64,000 nucleotides of DNA from Hyphomicrobium_A sp036559705. Lineage in GTDB: Bacteria; Pseudomonadota; Alphaproteobacteria; Rhizobiales; Hyphomicrobiaceae. This document shows, piece after piece, positions 50,968 to 59,893 of this stretch (position 1 is its first letter; each line of letters begins with the position of its first letter). The notes beneath the pieces were generated by a model. That model was not told where the DNA came from, searched no databases, and saw only the letters and a list, made by a program, of their open reading frames with translations. The position numbers and the translations under genes are program-made. The DNA lies in the NCBI GenBank assembly GCA_036559705.1, contig DATBSP010000012.1, forward strand, positions 1 to 64,000. Direction: 5' to 3'.

Positions 50968-51366
50968 TCAAAATTCGAAGGGATTGCCCTCTCGCACCTT
51001 CATGTAGCCTTGAACGACACCATCGCGCTCCCACGCGTAGGCACCGTTCGGTAGCGGACGCACGAAGGCGCAGAATTGCTTTATGCTAGGGTAGCTGGTG
51101 CAGAAGGCGCCGTCCTTCAGCGTCCACTTTCCCGTTTTGAAGTTGCCGCGAATGTCGCCGTCGCCAGCGTAGTGCTCGCGGTACGTGCTTTCATCGCTGA
51201 GCATGAAGCCGTACGAGGTATTGCCCTGAAGCAATTGCCGCGTGTCCTCGGCACTTAGCAGCCCGTTCGTGGCGAGAGCTTCTTCCGCAGGCGGTGTGTC
51301 GACTTCGGGTGCGTTCGTTTGGCCTTTGTCGACGGGCGTTCCACTTTTGCGTTGATGGGGGCGCAT
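50968..51366 (-). CDS. Hypothetical protein with a Cys-containing C-terminal domain
   Basis: About 132 residues from the proposed ATG. The conserved part is C-terminal: NGLLSAEDTRQLLQGNTSYG, then FMLSDESTYREHYAGDGDIR, TLKDGAFCTSYPSIKQFCAF and AYAWERDGVVQGYMKVREG, with two Cys. The N-terminus is unsure: a TTG at 51540 in the same frame would add 58 residues, and a sensible signal peptide appears in neither, so an unseen frameshift near 51400 is possible. No family named. Confidence 0.6.
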   Translation of the reverse strand: MRPHQRKSGTPVDKGQTNAPEVDTPPAEEALATNGLLSAEDTRQLLQGNTSYGFMLSDESTYREHYAGDGDIRGNFKTGKWTLKDGAFCTSYPSIKQFCAFVRPLPNGAYAWERDGVVQGYMKVREGNPFEF

Positions 51367-51611
51367 GCCGCCGGCGAGTTGCAGCAAGCTCCCGCCGTCT
51401 GCTTCGGCGCAGAAAACCTGACATCGCTCGATCGTCGGCCCGGTTGCCCGTAACGGCGAACGGAGCGAAAATCGGGAGCGACACCGAAAATCGCATGGCG
51501 GCCACACTAAAGAAACACGCCGGCAGAATATGCCTGCCAACGTGAAAAACTCAAACGGTCGTCGAACTGGTGAGTGGGGCTGGGAAGGTAAGGTGACTGC
51601 CGGCGCGGCCC

Positions 51612-52292
51612 CTACTTCTTGCGGAAAGCATCGAGGCGCACGATCTGCGCCCCCCCATTGTCCTGCTTCGGCTTGTCGTCGCCGGATTTGGCGGCGGCCG
51701 CAGCCGCGGGGGTCGGCGCCTGCGGCTTCAAGTGCGCTGGCTGCGGCGCCGACTGAGCGGGGGCTGCACTGGCTTTTGCAGGTGGCGGCACAGCCGCATC
51801 GCTTTTGGCCTTACGCGGCACGCGCGGCTTTTTCGGCGCCGTCGAGCGCAGCGTCGCGCGGCCGCCGTTGGCGCGCTCGGGCGTGCGTCCGGCGAAACGC
51901 TGGCTCATGCTCTCGCCGGCTTCCGGCTCGATGTCCGGGTCCTCGAACTGCAGGCCGTAGCGCACGCTCGGATCGAAGAACACGCGGATCGCCGCGAACG
52001 GAACGACGAGGCGCTCGGGAATGCCGTCGAACGTCAGCTTCACCTCGAAGCCGTCATCAGACACCGAGAGGTCCCAGAAGCGGTGTTGCAGCACGATGGT
52101 CATCTCGGTCGGATACTTGTCCTTCAGCCGCTTGGACAGCACGACGCCGGAGGCGGCCGTATCGAACGAGACATAGAAATGGTGTTCGCCGGGCAGGCCC
52201 GACTTGGCCGCCTGCGTAAGGACCGTGCGCACGACACCACGCATGGCGTCCTGGGCTAAGGCCTCGTAATCGATCGTCGGCTCGGCCGGCAT
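51612..52292 (-). CDS. sspB: SspB family ClpXP adaptor
   Basis: A 226-residue adaptor that delivers ssrA-tagged proteins to the ClpXP protease. The substrate-binding domain spans about residues 1-120: IDYEALAQDAMRGVVRTVLT, HHFYVSFDTAASGVVLSKRL, DKYPTEMTIVLQHRFWDLSV and VPFAAIRVFFDPSVRYGLQF. A long Ala/Pro/Lys linker follows, ending in the ClpX-binding tail AQIVRLDAFRKK. It sits directly downstream of the tmRNA gene, on the same strand. Confidence 0.95.
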   Translation of the reverse strand: MPAEPTIDYEALAQDAMRGVVRTVLTQAAKSGLPGEHHFYVSFDTAASGVVLSKRLKDKYPTEMTIVLQHRFWDLSVSDDGFEVKLTFDGIPERLVVPFAAIRVFFDPSVRYGLQFEDPDIEPEAGESMSQRFAGRTPERANGGRATLRSTAPKKPRVPRKAKSDAAVPPPAKASAAPAQSAPQPAHLKPQAPTPAAAAAAKSGDDKPKQDNGGAQIVRLDAFRKK

Positions 52293-52354
52293 CGGTCTCG
52301 CTTATTGGTCCCCGATCGCATCTCGAGCCGCTAACGTTCCCTCGGCTCGAGGGT

Positions 52355-52704
52355 AGAAGTGGAGGGCTTCTGTTGCCCGGTGCCCTCCGGACCGCGCCTT
52401 ACCCGGCTAAGGGTAAGGGCTTCAAGTTCAGACCTTTCGCACTGCGTTACGCAGCGAGAGCGGTCTCAGCATAGTTGTCATTGGCAACTATTCTGAATGG
52501 CCCGATGACGGCGGAACCATGCCGAGCAAAAGCTAAGCCCTTTACACCCTCGTCGATCCTAGTTCGCCCCCATCAGATGCCCGCGCCGTGAGATTGATGT
52601 GCAAGTTGGGTCGCACGGGCATGTGGTGGAGGCGCCGGGTACTGCCCCCGGGTCCGAATGGCTTATTACGACCGCGTTTATCGCCATAGCCGGACGAATC
52701 CGGC
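52355..52704 (-). ncRNA. ssrA: Two-piece (circularly permuted) tmRNA
   Basis: In transcript order the acceptor piece comes first (about 52704 to 52624), then a spacer of about 52 bases that is removed, then the coding piece (5' end 52571, 3' end near 52355). The acceptor stem GGGGGCG (52565-52571) pairs with CGCCTCC (52628-52634) including G3-U, with CCA at 52624-52626. The T stem is CCGGG/CCCGG. The tag frame (52485 down to 52447) reads ANDNYAETALAA then TAA. Stems GGAGGGC/GCCCTCC lie near the 3' end. tmRNA frees stalled ribosomes and tags the peptide for proteolysis. The 3' end and processing sites are estimates. Confidence 0.93.
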
Positions 52705-52710
52705 ACGGTG

Positions 52711-52716
52711 AATATA
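52711..52716 (-). promoter_or_regulatory. Probable -10 box of ssrA
   Basis: TATATT on the minus strand lies about 7 bases before the proposed acceptor-piece start. No good -35 is visible 17 bases upstream, only a T-run, so the promoter is a tentative call. Confidence 0.4.
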
Positions 52717-52992
52717 GAGGCAGACGCGCCGGAAAAAAAGCCTGTCTTGCCCGGGGCCTGGAAAGGCATACGGAGGATGTGCACGCGCAAGCATCCGGTA
52801 AGCATGTCGGGGGAGGAAGCAACATCGCTCAGCGGGGATAAATATGGGAGAGATGCGGGCGCCGGCGCCATGTTATAGGGCGGCAAGGACAAAGCGCGCG
52901 CTGGGCATGATCGAAGCGGCGCCATATCGGGGAGCCGCAAGCTGACCGTCCAATCGATCGAGACACCTGCGCCCGGGCCGACGCCGGCCTAC

Positions 52993-53724
52993 GTGGCGCG
53001 TACCGGCTGGCCGGCATGGGCCGTGCTGCCCGCGGCGCTCTTGATTCTTGCTATCGCTGCGGTCGTCGGCTTCATCGCTTCGCTCGGCGTGGCATTGCTA
53101 ATGGCGCCGGACGGCGCGGAGTTGCAGTCATCGATACCGCCGCCGCGCGTGCTTATCGCGTGGCTGGCCGGGCTACAGATCGGCCTTATCCTGCTGACCA
53201 TCGTCTTCGCCGGCTTCTTCTCCTCAAATCGGGCTGAGACCTTGGCGCTGCGGCCGCCGCAGGGCGGATGGCGTGCGCTGCCGCTGGCGCTCGTGCCGCT
53301 GTTCGCGGTCACGGGTATGTGGACGTTGCTCATGGTGTGGTGGCACCCGGAGGTTGTCGCCGCCGACTTGCGTCCGTTCAAGGAGCTGATGAGTGGCGGC
53401 GGGGCACCCATGATGCTGCTCATCATCGGCCTGGGGGCTCCGCTGTCGGAGGAGCTGATGTTTCGCGGCTTCCTGTTCTCCGGGCTGGCGAAGTCGCGCC
53501 TTGGTGTGCTCGGCACTGGCATCCTGACAGCCGTTCTGTGGGCCGGCCTGCACTACGGCTATTCGGTTTTCGGGCTCATCGAGGTCCTGGGCATCGGCCT
53601 TTATTTCTCGTGGCTGCTCGTCCGCACGGGTAGCCTCTGGGTCACCATCTTCTGCCATGCCGTTTACAATACGGTGGTGGGACTGGCGCTCTACTTCGTA
53701 AGCCTGCCGGCCCCGCCCACTTGA
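52993..53724 (+). CDS. CPBP family intramembrane metalloprotease
   Basis: A 243-residue integral membrane protease (Rce1/CAAX-like) with about seven membrane helices. Active-site motifs: EELMFRG (Glu-Glu plus Arg), AGLHYGY with a zinc-type His and CHAVYN with another. Substrate unknown. The GTG at 52993 is used, but an in-frame CTG at 52942 would add 17 residues (LTVQSIETPAPGP) that look like a genuine N-terminus. It is followed by thyA. Confidence 0.85.
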   Translation: MARTGWPAWAVLPAALLILAIAAVVGFIASLGVALLMAPDGAELQSSIPPPRVLIAWLAGLQIGLILLTIVFAGFFSSNRAETLALRPPQGGWRALPLALVPLFAVTGMWTLLMVWWHPEVVAADLRPFKELMSGGGAPMMLLIIGLGAPLSEELMFRGFLFSGLAKSRLGVLGTGILTAVLWAGLHYGYSVFGLIEVLGIGLYFSWLLVRTGSLWVTIFCHAVYNTVVGLALYFVSLPAPPT

Positions 53725-53773
53725 GGCGTCGCGCTCCTTTTGTCCTATCAAAGGGAATCGCTATATTTGGGCG

Positions 53774-54568
53774 ATGCAGCAGTACCTCGACCTGATGCGC
53801 CGCGTGCGCGACCACGGCGTCCGTAAAACGGATCGCACCGGCACTGGCACGTTGTCTGTATTTGGGCATCAGATGCGCTTCGACCTCGCCGATGGTTTTC
53901 CGCTGGTGACGACCAAAAAGCTACACGTGAAATCGATCATTCATGAGCTCATCTGGTTTCTCGCCGGCGACACCAATACCGCCTACCTCAACGAAAATGG
54001 GGTCCGCATCTGGGACGAGTGGGCCGACGAAAACGGCGGCCTCGGCCCGGTGTATGGCAAGCAGTGGCGCTCGTGGGCGGCGCCCGACGGTCGTTCGATC
54101 GATCAGATCACCGAGATCGTCGAAACCCTGAAGACCAATCCCGACAGCCGACGCATGATCGTCTCGGCGTGGAACCCGGCCGATGTGCCGGATATGGCGT
54201 TGGCACCATGCCACTGCCTGTTCCAGTTCTACGTCGCCGACGGGCGCCTTTCCTGCCAGCTTTACCAGCGCTCGGCCGACGTGTTCCTCGGCGTGCCGTT
54301 CAACATCGCCAGCTATGCACTGCTGACCATGATGATGGCGCAGGTGACGGGGCTCGCGCCGGGCGAGTTCGTTCACACGTTCGGGGATGCGCACCTTTAT
54401 CTCAATCATCTCGCGCAGGCAGACGAGCAGTTGCAGCGCATGCCGCGCGGACTGCCGAGCATGCAGATCGATCCGGCGGTCAAGTCGATCTTCAAGTTCA
54501 AGTATGATGACTTCAAACTCGTCGGGTATGACCCGCACCCGCACATCGCCGCGCCGGTCGCGGTCTAA
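53774..54568 (+). CDS. thyA: Thymidylate synthase
   Basis: Methylates dUMP to dTMP using methylenetetrahydrofolate, releasing dihydrofolate. 264 residues, normal length. Motifs: RTGTGTLSVFG, HELIWFLAGDTN, RRMIVSAWNPADV, the active Cys146 in APCHCLFQFYV, and PFNIASYALLTMMMAQ. Ten bases separate it from folA, which recycles the dihydrofolate it produces. Confidence 0.97.
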   Translation: MQQYLDLMRRVRDHGVRKTDRTGTGTLSVFGHQMRFDLADGFPLVTTKKLHVKSIIHELIWFLAGDTNTAYLNENGVRIWDEWADENGGLGPVYGKQWRSWAAPDGRSIDQITEIVETLKTNPDSRRMIVSAWNPADVPDMALAPCHCLFQFYVADGRLSCQLYQRSADVFLGVPFNIASYALLTMMMAQVTGLAPGEFVHTFGDAHLYLNHLAQADEQLQRMPRGLPSMQIDPAVKSIFKFKYDDFKLVGYDPHPHIAAPVAV

Positions 54569-54577
54569 GGCAACGCC

Positions 54578-55111
54578 ATGATCATCTCGATCGTCGTCGC
54601 GGTTGCCGACAACGGCGTCATCGGCCGCGACGGGGCGTTGCCGTGGCGCATATCCGCGGACCTCAAGACGTTCCGCCGCCTCACCATGGGCAAGCCCCTG
54701 ATCATGGGGCGGCGTACGTTCCAATCTTTGAAGAAGCCGCTCGATGGCCGCGACAACATCGTCCTCACTCACCAATCGGTGTGGCACCCGGATGGCGCGA
54801 TCGTTGCTGGAAGCTGGCTGGCGGCGCTGGCCGAGGCACGCCGATGTGCTGTCGCGCGCGGCGTCGACGAGATCATGGTTATTGGCGGCACGGCGGTTTT
54901 CGCGCACGCGCTGGCCTCCGCCCATCGCATCTACAAGACGGAAGTGCACGGCAGGCCTGCGGGCGACGCCTTCTTTCCCACCATCGACTGGGCGCAGTGG
55001 GAGGAGCGGTCACGCGAGGCGCTGCCGCGGGGCCCGCGCGATGACCACACGGCAACGTTGATCGAACTGGAGCGTAAGGGTTCAATCGGCACGGTCCACA
55101 CCGCCGCTTGA
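54578..55111 (+). CDS. folA: Dihydrofolate reductase
   Basis: Reduces dihydrofolate to tetrahydrofolate with NADPH. 177 residues. Motifs: VVAVADNGVIGRDGALPWRI with the Trp of the active loop, PLIMGRRTFQSL, and IMVIGGTAVFAHAL. Paired with thyA in the same transcript. Confidence 0.97.
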   Translation: MIISIVVAVADNGVIGRDGALPWRISADLKTFRRLTMGKPLIMGRRTFQSLKKPLDGRDNIVLTHQSVWHPDGAIVAGSWLAALAEARRCAVARGVDEIMVIGGTAVFAHALASAHRIYKTEVHGRPAGDAFFPTIDWAQWEERSREALPRGPRDDHTATLIELERKGSIGTVHTAA

Positions 55112-55282
55112 ACGCCGCCGGCAGGCACCAAATGTATTGTGCGCGTTTGCGCTGCAGGGACAGCCTGTCCTATAAGCGAGCACGCCAACCTTCCCGCCGA
55201 GAATAAGGGATAGGATCCCCCGGGCCAGGCGTTGCTTTCGCCAGCCCTTGGCTCTCCCTAAAGTATTGAAGGACTTCTATAA

Positions 55283-56398
55283 ATGCCCTGGAATAATCAG
55301 AGTGGCGGCGGCGGCTGGAAGAGCGGCGGCGGCAACGGCGGCGGGCCGTGGGGCCAGGGCCCCAGTGGCGGCGGGCAACCGCCCGATTTGGAGGAGATGC
55401 TGAAAAGGGGCCAGGACAAGGTCAAGCAGGTCATGCATGGCGGCGGCATTCCGGGCCCGCTGCTTTTTCTTGTGGCCGTCATTGCCTGCGCCGTCATCGC
55501 CTGGCAGGCGTTTACGTTCCGCGTCAACCCCGACGAACTCGGTGTGATGATGCGCTTCGGCAAGTACGTCGAGCAGTATCCGCCGGGGCTCCACTTCCGC
55601 TTGCCTTACCCCATCGATGAAGTTTCGCTGCCGAAAGTAACGCGGCAGAATATCATCGAGGTCGGCAGAGTTTCGGCCGGCGGCCGCCTCAACAGTGGCG
55701 TGCGCGATCAGCGCGCCGAGAGTCTGATGCTGACCGGCGATGAAAACATCGTCGACATTGACTTCGTCGTCTTCTGGCGCATCAACGACGCCGCCAAGTA
55801 CCTGTTCAACATCCAGAACCCGGACACCACTGTGAAGGAGGTGGCCGAGAGCGCCATGCGCGAGGTGGTCGGCCAATCCAACATTCAGCCGATCCTGACG
55901 CAGGAACGGCAGAAGACCGAGGAAGCCGTGCAGGCGCTTATGCAGCGCACGCTCGACAGCTATGGCGCCGGCATCCAGGTCGATCAGGTGCAGTTGCAGA
56001 AGGTCGACCCGCCCGGCGAGGTGATCGACGCCTTCCGCGACGTGCAGGCCGCGCGCGCCGACAAGGAGCGTCTGCAGAACGAAGCGTATGCCTACTTCAA
56101 CAAGGTGGTACCGGAGGCGCGCGGCGAAGCCGAGCGCACCCTGCAGGCCGCCGAGGGCTACAAGCAGCAGGTAGTGAACGACGCCACCGGTCAGACTTCG
56201 CGCTTCCTGCAGGTCTACGACCAATACAAGAACGCGCCCGAGGTCACACGCCGACGCATGTTCCTGGAAACCATGGAACGGGTGCTTGGCGGCACCGACA
56301 AGATCATCCTCGACAACAAGGGCTCCGGCGTCGTGCCGTACCTGCCGCTCGACAAGCTGCAGAGCCGCCCCAGTAGCACCACCGAGGGAGGCAACTGA
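55283..56398 (+). CDS. hflK: FtsH protease modulator HflK
   Basis: SPFH-domain inner-membrane protein that forms a cage with HflC around FtsH. 371 residues. A Gly/Pro/Trp-rich cytosolic N-terminus (residues 1-60) precedes one membrane helix (about 60-77) and the band-7 domain: NPDELGVMMRFGKYVEQYPP, GLHFRLPYP, and the helical region ending FLETMERVLGGTDKIILDNK. It is 2 bases from hflC. Confidence 0.95.
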   Translation: MPWNNQSGGGGWKSGGGNGGGPWGQGPSGGGQPPDLEEMLKRGQDKVKQVMHGGGIPGPLLFLVAVIACAVIAWQAFTFRVNPDELGVMMRFGKYVEQYPPGLHFRLPYPIDEVSLPKVTRQNIIEVGRVSAGGRLNSGVRDQRAESLMLTGDENIVDIDFVVFWRINDAAKYLFNIQNPDTTVKEVAESAMREVVGQSNIQPILTQERQKTEEAVQALMQRTLDSYGAGIQVDQVQLQKVDPPGEVIDAFRDVQAARADKERLQNEAYAYFNKVVPEARGEAERTLQAAEGYKQQVVNDATGQTSRFLQVYDQYKNAPEVTRRRMFLETMERVLGGTDKIILDNKGSGVVPYLPLDKLQSRPSSTTEGGN

Positions 56399-56400
56399 TC

Positions 56401-57306
56401 ATGCGCGGATTTCTCGCCTTGCTCATCATTACGGTCGGTCTCGCTGCCGTGGCGGTCTATGCCTCGGCGTTCATCGTGCATCAGAACGAGCAGGCGCTCG
56501 TGCTGCGCTTCGGTGAGCCAAAGCGCATCGTGAAGACCCCGGGCCTCAACTGGAAGGTACCGCTGGTCGACGCGGTCGAGATCTACGACAAGCGCATTCT
56601 CGATCTCGACAGCCAGCCGCAGGAGGTCACCGCCTCCGACCAGAAGCGTCTCGTCGTCGACAGCTACGCGCGTTATAAAATCGTCGATCCGCTGAAGTTC
56701 TATCAAACGCTGCGCTATGAGGAAGGCGTGAAATCGCGCCTCGGCCCGATAATCGATTCCGCCATGCGCCGTGTGCTCGGTGCATCGACCTTCCAGGACG
56801 TGGTGCGGGACAAGCGCGAAGAGCTTATGTCGCGCATCGCCAAGCAGGTGAACAACGAAGGCAACAACTTCGGTCTCGAGGTCGTGGACGTTCGCATCAA
56901 GCGTGCCGATTTGCCCGAGCAGAACTCCAAGAGTGTGTTTGACCGCATGCGAGCGGAGCGTCAGCGCGAGGCAGCGGAATTTCGTGCGCAGGGCACCGCC
57001 GAAGCCAACCGCATCAAGGCAACCGCCGATCGCGAAGCAGTCGTCATCCTGGCGGAGGCGACGCGAAAGGGCGAAGAAATGCGCGGCGGCGGCGACGCCG
57101 ACCGCAACAAGATCTACGCCGAGGCCTACACCCGCGATCCGGAATTCTTCGAGTTCTACCGCTCGATGCAGGCCTACGAGAAGGGGCTCAAATCGGGCGA
57201 GACGCGGTTGCTCATCTCGCCGGACTCGGAGTTCTTCAAGTACTTCTCCGATCCCCACGGCAAGTCGCCGGCATCGACAACTCCGGTGCAGCCGCCGCGG
57301 CAATGA
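56401..57306 (+). CDS. hflC: FtsH protease modulator HflC
   Basis: Partner of HflK. 301 residues: N-terminal membrane helix (residues 3-23), band-7 domain (EQALVLRFGEPKRIVKTPGL, QEVTASDQKRLVVDSYARYK), helical part NEGNNFGLEVVDVRIKRADL and the end GETRLLISPDSEFFKYF. It overlaps the DUF2065 gene by 4 bases. Confidence 0.95.
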   Translation: MRGFLALLIITVGLAAVAVYASAFIVHQNEQALVLRFGEPKRIVKTPGLNWKVPLVDAVEIYDKRILDLDSQPQEVTASDQKRLVVDSYARYKIVDPLKFYQTLRYEEGVKSRLGPIIDSAMRRVLGASTFQDVVRDKREELMSRIAKQVNNEGNNFGLEVVDVRIKRADLPEQNSKSVFDRMRAERQREAAEFRAQGTAEANRIKATADREAVVILAEATRKGEEMRGGGDADRNKIYAEAYTRDPEFFEFYRSMQAYEKGLKSGETRLLISPDSEFFKYFSDPHGKSPASTTPVQPPRQ

Positions 57307-57488
57307 GCGATCTCGTCGTCGGTATCGGCCTTGTATTGGTGATCGAGGGCTTGCTTTGGGCCCTCGTTCCGAATCTCGCCACTCGCATGCTGGAAGCCGC
57401 GGCATCGGTGCCGCCCAGCGCGCTGCGTATCGCCGGTTGGAGCTCGGTGCTGATTGGGCTCGCCCTCGTGTGGATTATCCGCGGTTGA
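57303..57488 (+). CDS. DUF2065 membrane protein
   Basis: A 61-residue protein with two membrane helices (residues about 4-22 and 42-58), beginning MSDLVVGIGLVLVIEGLLWA. DUF2065 usually follows hflC, as here, with ATGA overlap, and may belong to the HflKC-FtsH quality-control group; the function is unproven. Confidence 0.9.
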   Translation: MSDLVVGIGLVLVIEGLLWALVPNLATRMLEAAASVPPSALRIAGWSSVLIGLALVWIIRG

Positions 57489-57617
57489 GAGTGGGCTGGC
57501 CGCGTTGACAGCGCTTGCGGCTTGCCATCCACTTGCCGCGAGCGCGCGCTATTCGATGGCGGGCGGGTATGGCTCGTGCGGTATTGGCCGGCGCTCGATC
57601 GGCAGGAGAAGAGAACG

Positions 57618-59105
57618 ATGCAGGCGAAGACGGCGTGCGGCCAGCGGGAGCGCGGCATACCCGTTGGACTTCGGCGGCTCGGGCCGCTGACGCTCGCTTT
57701 GATTTGTGGTGTGGTATCGGGCGCGCTGCCGTCGACCGCGCAAACGCGCGGACCGCAATCGGTCGCCCCCATTGCCGAGGGGCTGATCGAGGCCGTCGTC
57801 AACATCTCGACCAGCCAGGCCATCAAGGGCCCGCAGGGCCTGCCGTTGCCGAGCGTGCCCAAGGGCTCACCCTACCATGAGTATTTCGACGAGTTCTTCG
57901 ACAACCGCAACGGCCGCTCGGGTTCTGACCGCATGGTGTCCTCGCTCGGCTCCGGCTTCGTCGTCGACGGCAAGGAAGGCATCATCGTCACCAACAACCA
58001 CGTGATCGAAGGGGCCGAGGAGATCCAGATCAACCTGCACGACGGATCGAAGCTCAAGGCGGAGCTGCTCGGCAAGGATACAAAGACCGACATCGCGCTG
58101 CTGAAAGTGACGCCCAGGGTGCCGCTGAAGGAGGTGAAGTTCGGCTCCTCCGCGGCGATCCGCGTCGGCGACTGGGTAATGGCTATCGGCAACCCGTTCG
58201 GGCTCGGCGGCAGCGTCACCGTCGGCATCATCTCGGCCAAGGCGCGCAACATCAATTCCGGACCCTACGACGACTATCTGCAGACCGACGCCTCGATCAA
58301 CAAAGGCAACTCGGGTGGGCCACTGTTCAACATGGACGGCGAGGTCGTCGGCGTGAACACGGCGATCATCTCGCCGACCGGTGGATCCATCGGCATCGGT
58401 TTTGCCGTGCCGGCCGACACGGTGGCGCCGGTCGTGCACCAGCTGCGCCAGTATCACGAAGTGCGGCGCGGCTGGCTCGGCGTGAAGATCCAATCCGTGT
58501 CGGAGGAGATCGCCGGGGCGCTCGACATTCCGGAAAACGCCGGTGCGCTGGTCGCGGCGATCACGCCGGATGGACCGGCCGCCAAGGGCGGCATCAAGGC
58601 CGGCGACGTCATCATGAGGTTCGACAACGAGGACGTGACAACGATGCGCAGTCTGCCGCGCTTGGTGGCGCGGGCGCCTATCGACAAGACGGTGCCTGTC
58701 GACGTGCTGCGCAAGGGCGAGCGCAAGACGCTACAAGTGACGGTCGGGCGGCTGTCGGACGAGGAGGAGAAGGTGCTCGAGGCTGGCGACAAGCCTGCAG
58801 CTGCTGCCCAGACGCAGGTGCTGGGCCTCAAGCTGTCGGCCCTCACCGACGCGCTGCGCACCAAGTACGGCCTCGACGCTGGTATCAAGGGCGCACTGGT
58901 CGATGCGGTCGACCCGACAAGTCCCGCCGCCAGCAGCATCAAGGAGGGCGACGTCATCGTGCAAGCGGCCAACGAGCCCGTCTCGACCCCGCAGGACGTC
59001 GCGCGGCGCATCGAAAGCATCAAGAAGAGCAGCCGCAAGTCGATGATGCTCGAGATCGAGGACGCCAAGGGCGGCCATAGGTTCGTATCCGTCCCGGTGG
59101 AATAG
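57618..59105 (+). CDS. Do family serine protease (DegP-like)
   Basis: A 495-residue periplasmic protease and chaperone. The signal sequence is at residues 20-42. Catalytic triad: His128 in VTNNHVI, Asp158 in KTDIALLK, Ser232 in NKGNSGGPLF. Two PDZ domains follow (RGWLGVKIQSVSEEIAGALD and the region after LGLKLSALTDALRTKYGL). A longer open frame runs upstream, but the ATG at 57618 with AGGAGAAGAG is chosen by the signal peptide. It follows hflKC and serves envelope quality control. Confidence 0.94.
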   Translation: MQAKTACGQRERGIPVGLRRLGPLTLALICGVVSGALPSTAQTRGPQSVAPIAEGLIEAVVNISTSQAIKGPQGLPLPSVPKGSPYHEYFDEFFDNRNGRSGSDRMVSSLGSGFVVDGKEGIIVTNNHVIEGAEEIQINLHDGSKLKAELLGKDTKTDIALLKVTPRVPLKEVKFGSSAAIRVGDWVMAIGNPFGLGGSVTVGIISAKARNINSGPYDDYLQTDASINKGNSGGPLFNMDGEVVGVNTAIISPTGGSIGIGFAVPADTVAPVVHQLRQYHEVRRGWLGVKIQSVSEEIAGALDIPENAGALVAAITPDGPAAKGGIKAGDVIMRFDNEDVTTMRSLPRLVARAPIDKTVPVDVLRKGERKTLQVTVGRLSDEEEKVLEAGDKPAAAAQTQVLGLKLSALTDALRTKYGLDAGIKGALVDAVDPTSPAASSIKEGDVIVQAANEPVSTPQDVARRIESIKKSSRKSMMLEIEDAKGGHRFVSVPVE

Positions 59106-59177
59106 GAAGGCAACGACGGACGGAGGCGTTTGCCGCACAAGGCGCCCGCAGGCCGAAACTCTTGAAGGAGCACATCC

Positions 59178-59891
59178 GTGTCGAACCGCCACGGCATCGT
59201 CGATAGCATCATCGACAGCCTCGCGCCGGTTAATCGCGACGGTCACAAGTTCATCGCCATCGCAGCCGGACTGGCGCTGCTTTTCTTTCTCGTTTGGCCG
59301 CCGCTCGCCTGGGTGTGCGTCGTCGCCGCGCTCTACATCGCCTATTTCTTCCGCGATCCGGACCGCGTTACCCCGCTGCGCGAAGGGCTGATCATCGCCC
59401 CCGCCGATGGGCGCATCGCGGCCATCGAAAGCGTGCAGCCGCCGGCCGAGATGGGCCTTGGACCCCAGCCGCGGGTGCGCATCTCGACTTTCCTCAGCGT
59501 GCTCGACGTGCACATCACCCGTGCGCCCGTGTCGGGCCGCATCGTGCGCTCGATCTACGTCCCCGGCGCATTTCTTAACGCTGCGCTCGATAAGGCTAGC
59601 GAGGAGAACGAGCGGCGGGTCATGATCATCCAGAAGGTGGACGGCACCGAGATCGGCGTGGTGCAGATCGCCGGGTTGGTGGCGCGCCGTATCGTGCCGT
59701 TCGTGCACGAGGGTGATAGTGTGGGCGTCGGTGAGCGGCTCGGGCTCATCAGGTTCGGCTCGCGCGCCGATGTCTATCTACCGCCGGGCAAGCACGCGCT
59801 TGTCGCTGTTGGGCAGCTCGCCAATGGCGGCGAGACGGTGCTCGCCGATATGCAATCGGCGGAAACGGAGCGCGTCGCGCGGCGGAGCTGA
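59178..59891 (+). CDS. psd: Phosphatidylserine decarboxylase
   Basis: Inner-membrane proenzyme that makes phosphatidylethanolamine. 237 residues, the short type. Membrane helix(es) at about residues 25-57, then IIAPADGRIAAIE, FLSVLDVHITRAPVSGRI and the self-cleavage site at Gly194-Ser195 in RFGSRADVYLP, where the Ser becomes the pyruvoyl group. It is 2 bases from pssA, the preceding pathway step. Confidence 0.96.
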   Translation: MSNRHGIVDSIIDSLAPVNRDGHKFIAIAAGLALLFFLVWPPLAWVCVVAALYIAYFFRDPDRVTPLREGLIIAPADGRIAAIESVQPPAEMGLGPQPRVRISTFLSVLDVHITRAPVSGRIVRSIYVPGAFLNAALDKASEENERRVMIIQKVDGTEIGVVQIAGLVARRIVPFVHEGDSVGVGERLGLIRFGSRADVYLPPGKHALVAVGQLANGGETVLADMQSAETERVARRS

Positions 59892-59893
59892 CG

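Noticed and set aside
52542..52940. Minus-strand protein frame over the tmRNA region
   Set aside because: The RNA structure and tag frame explain the sequence; the frame has no family features.
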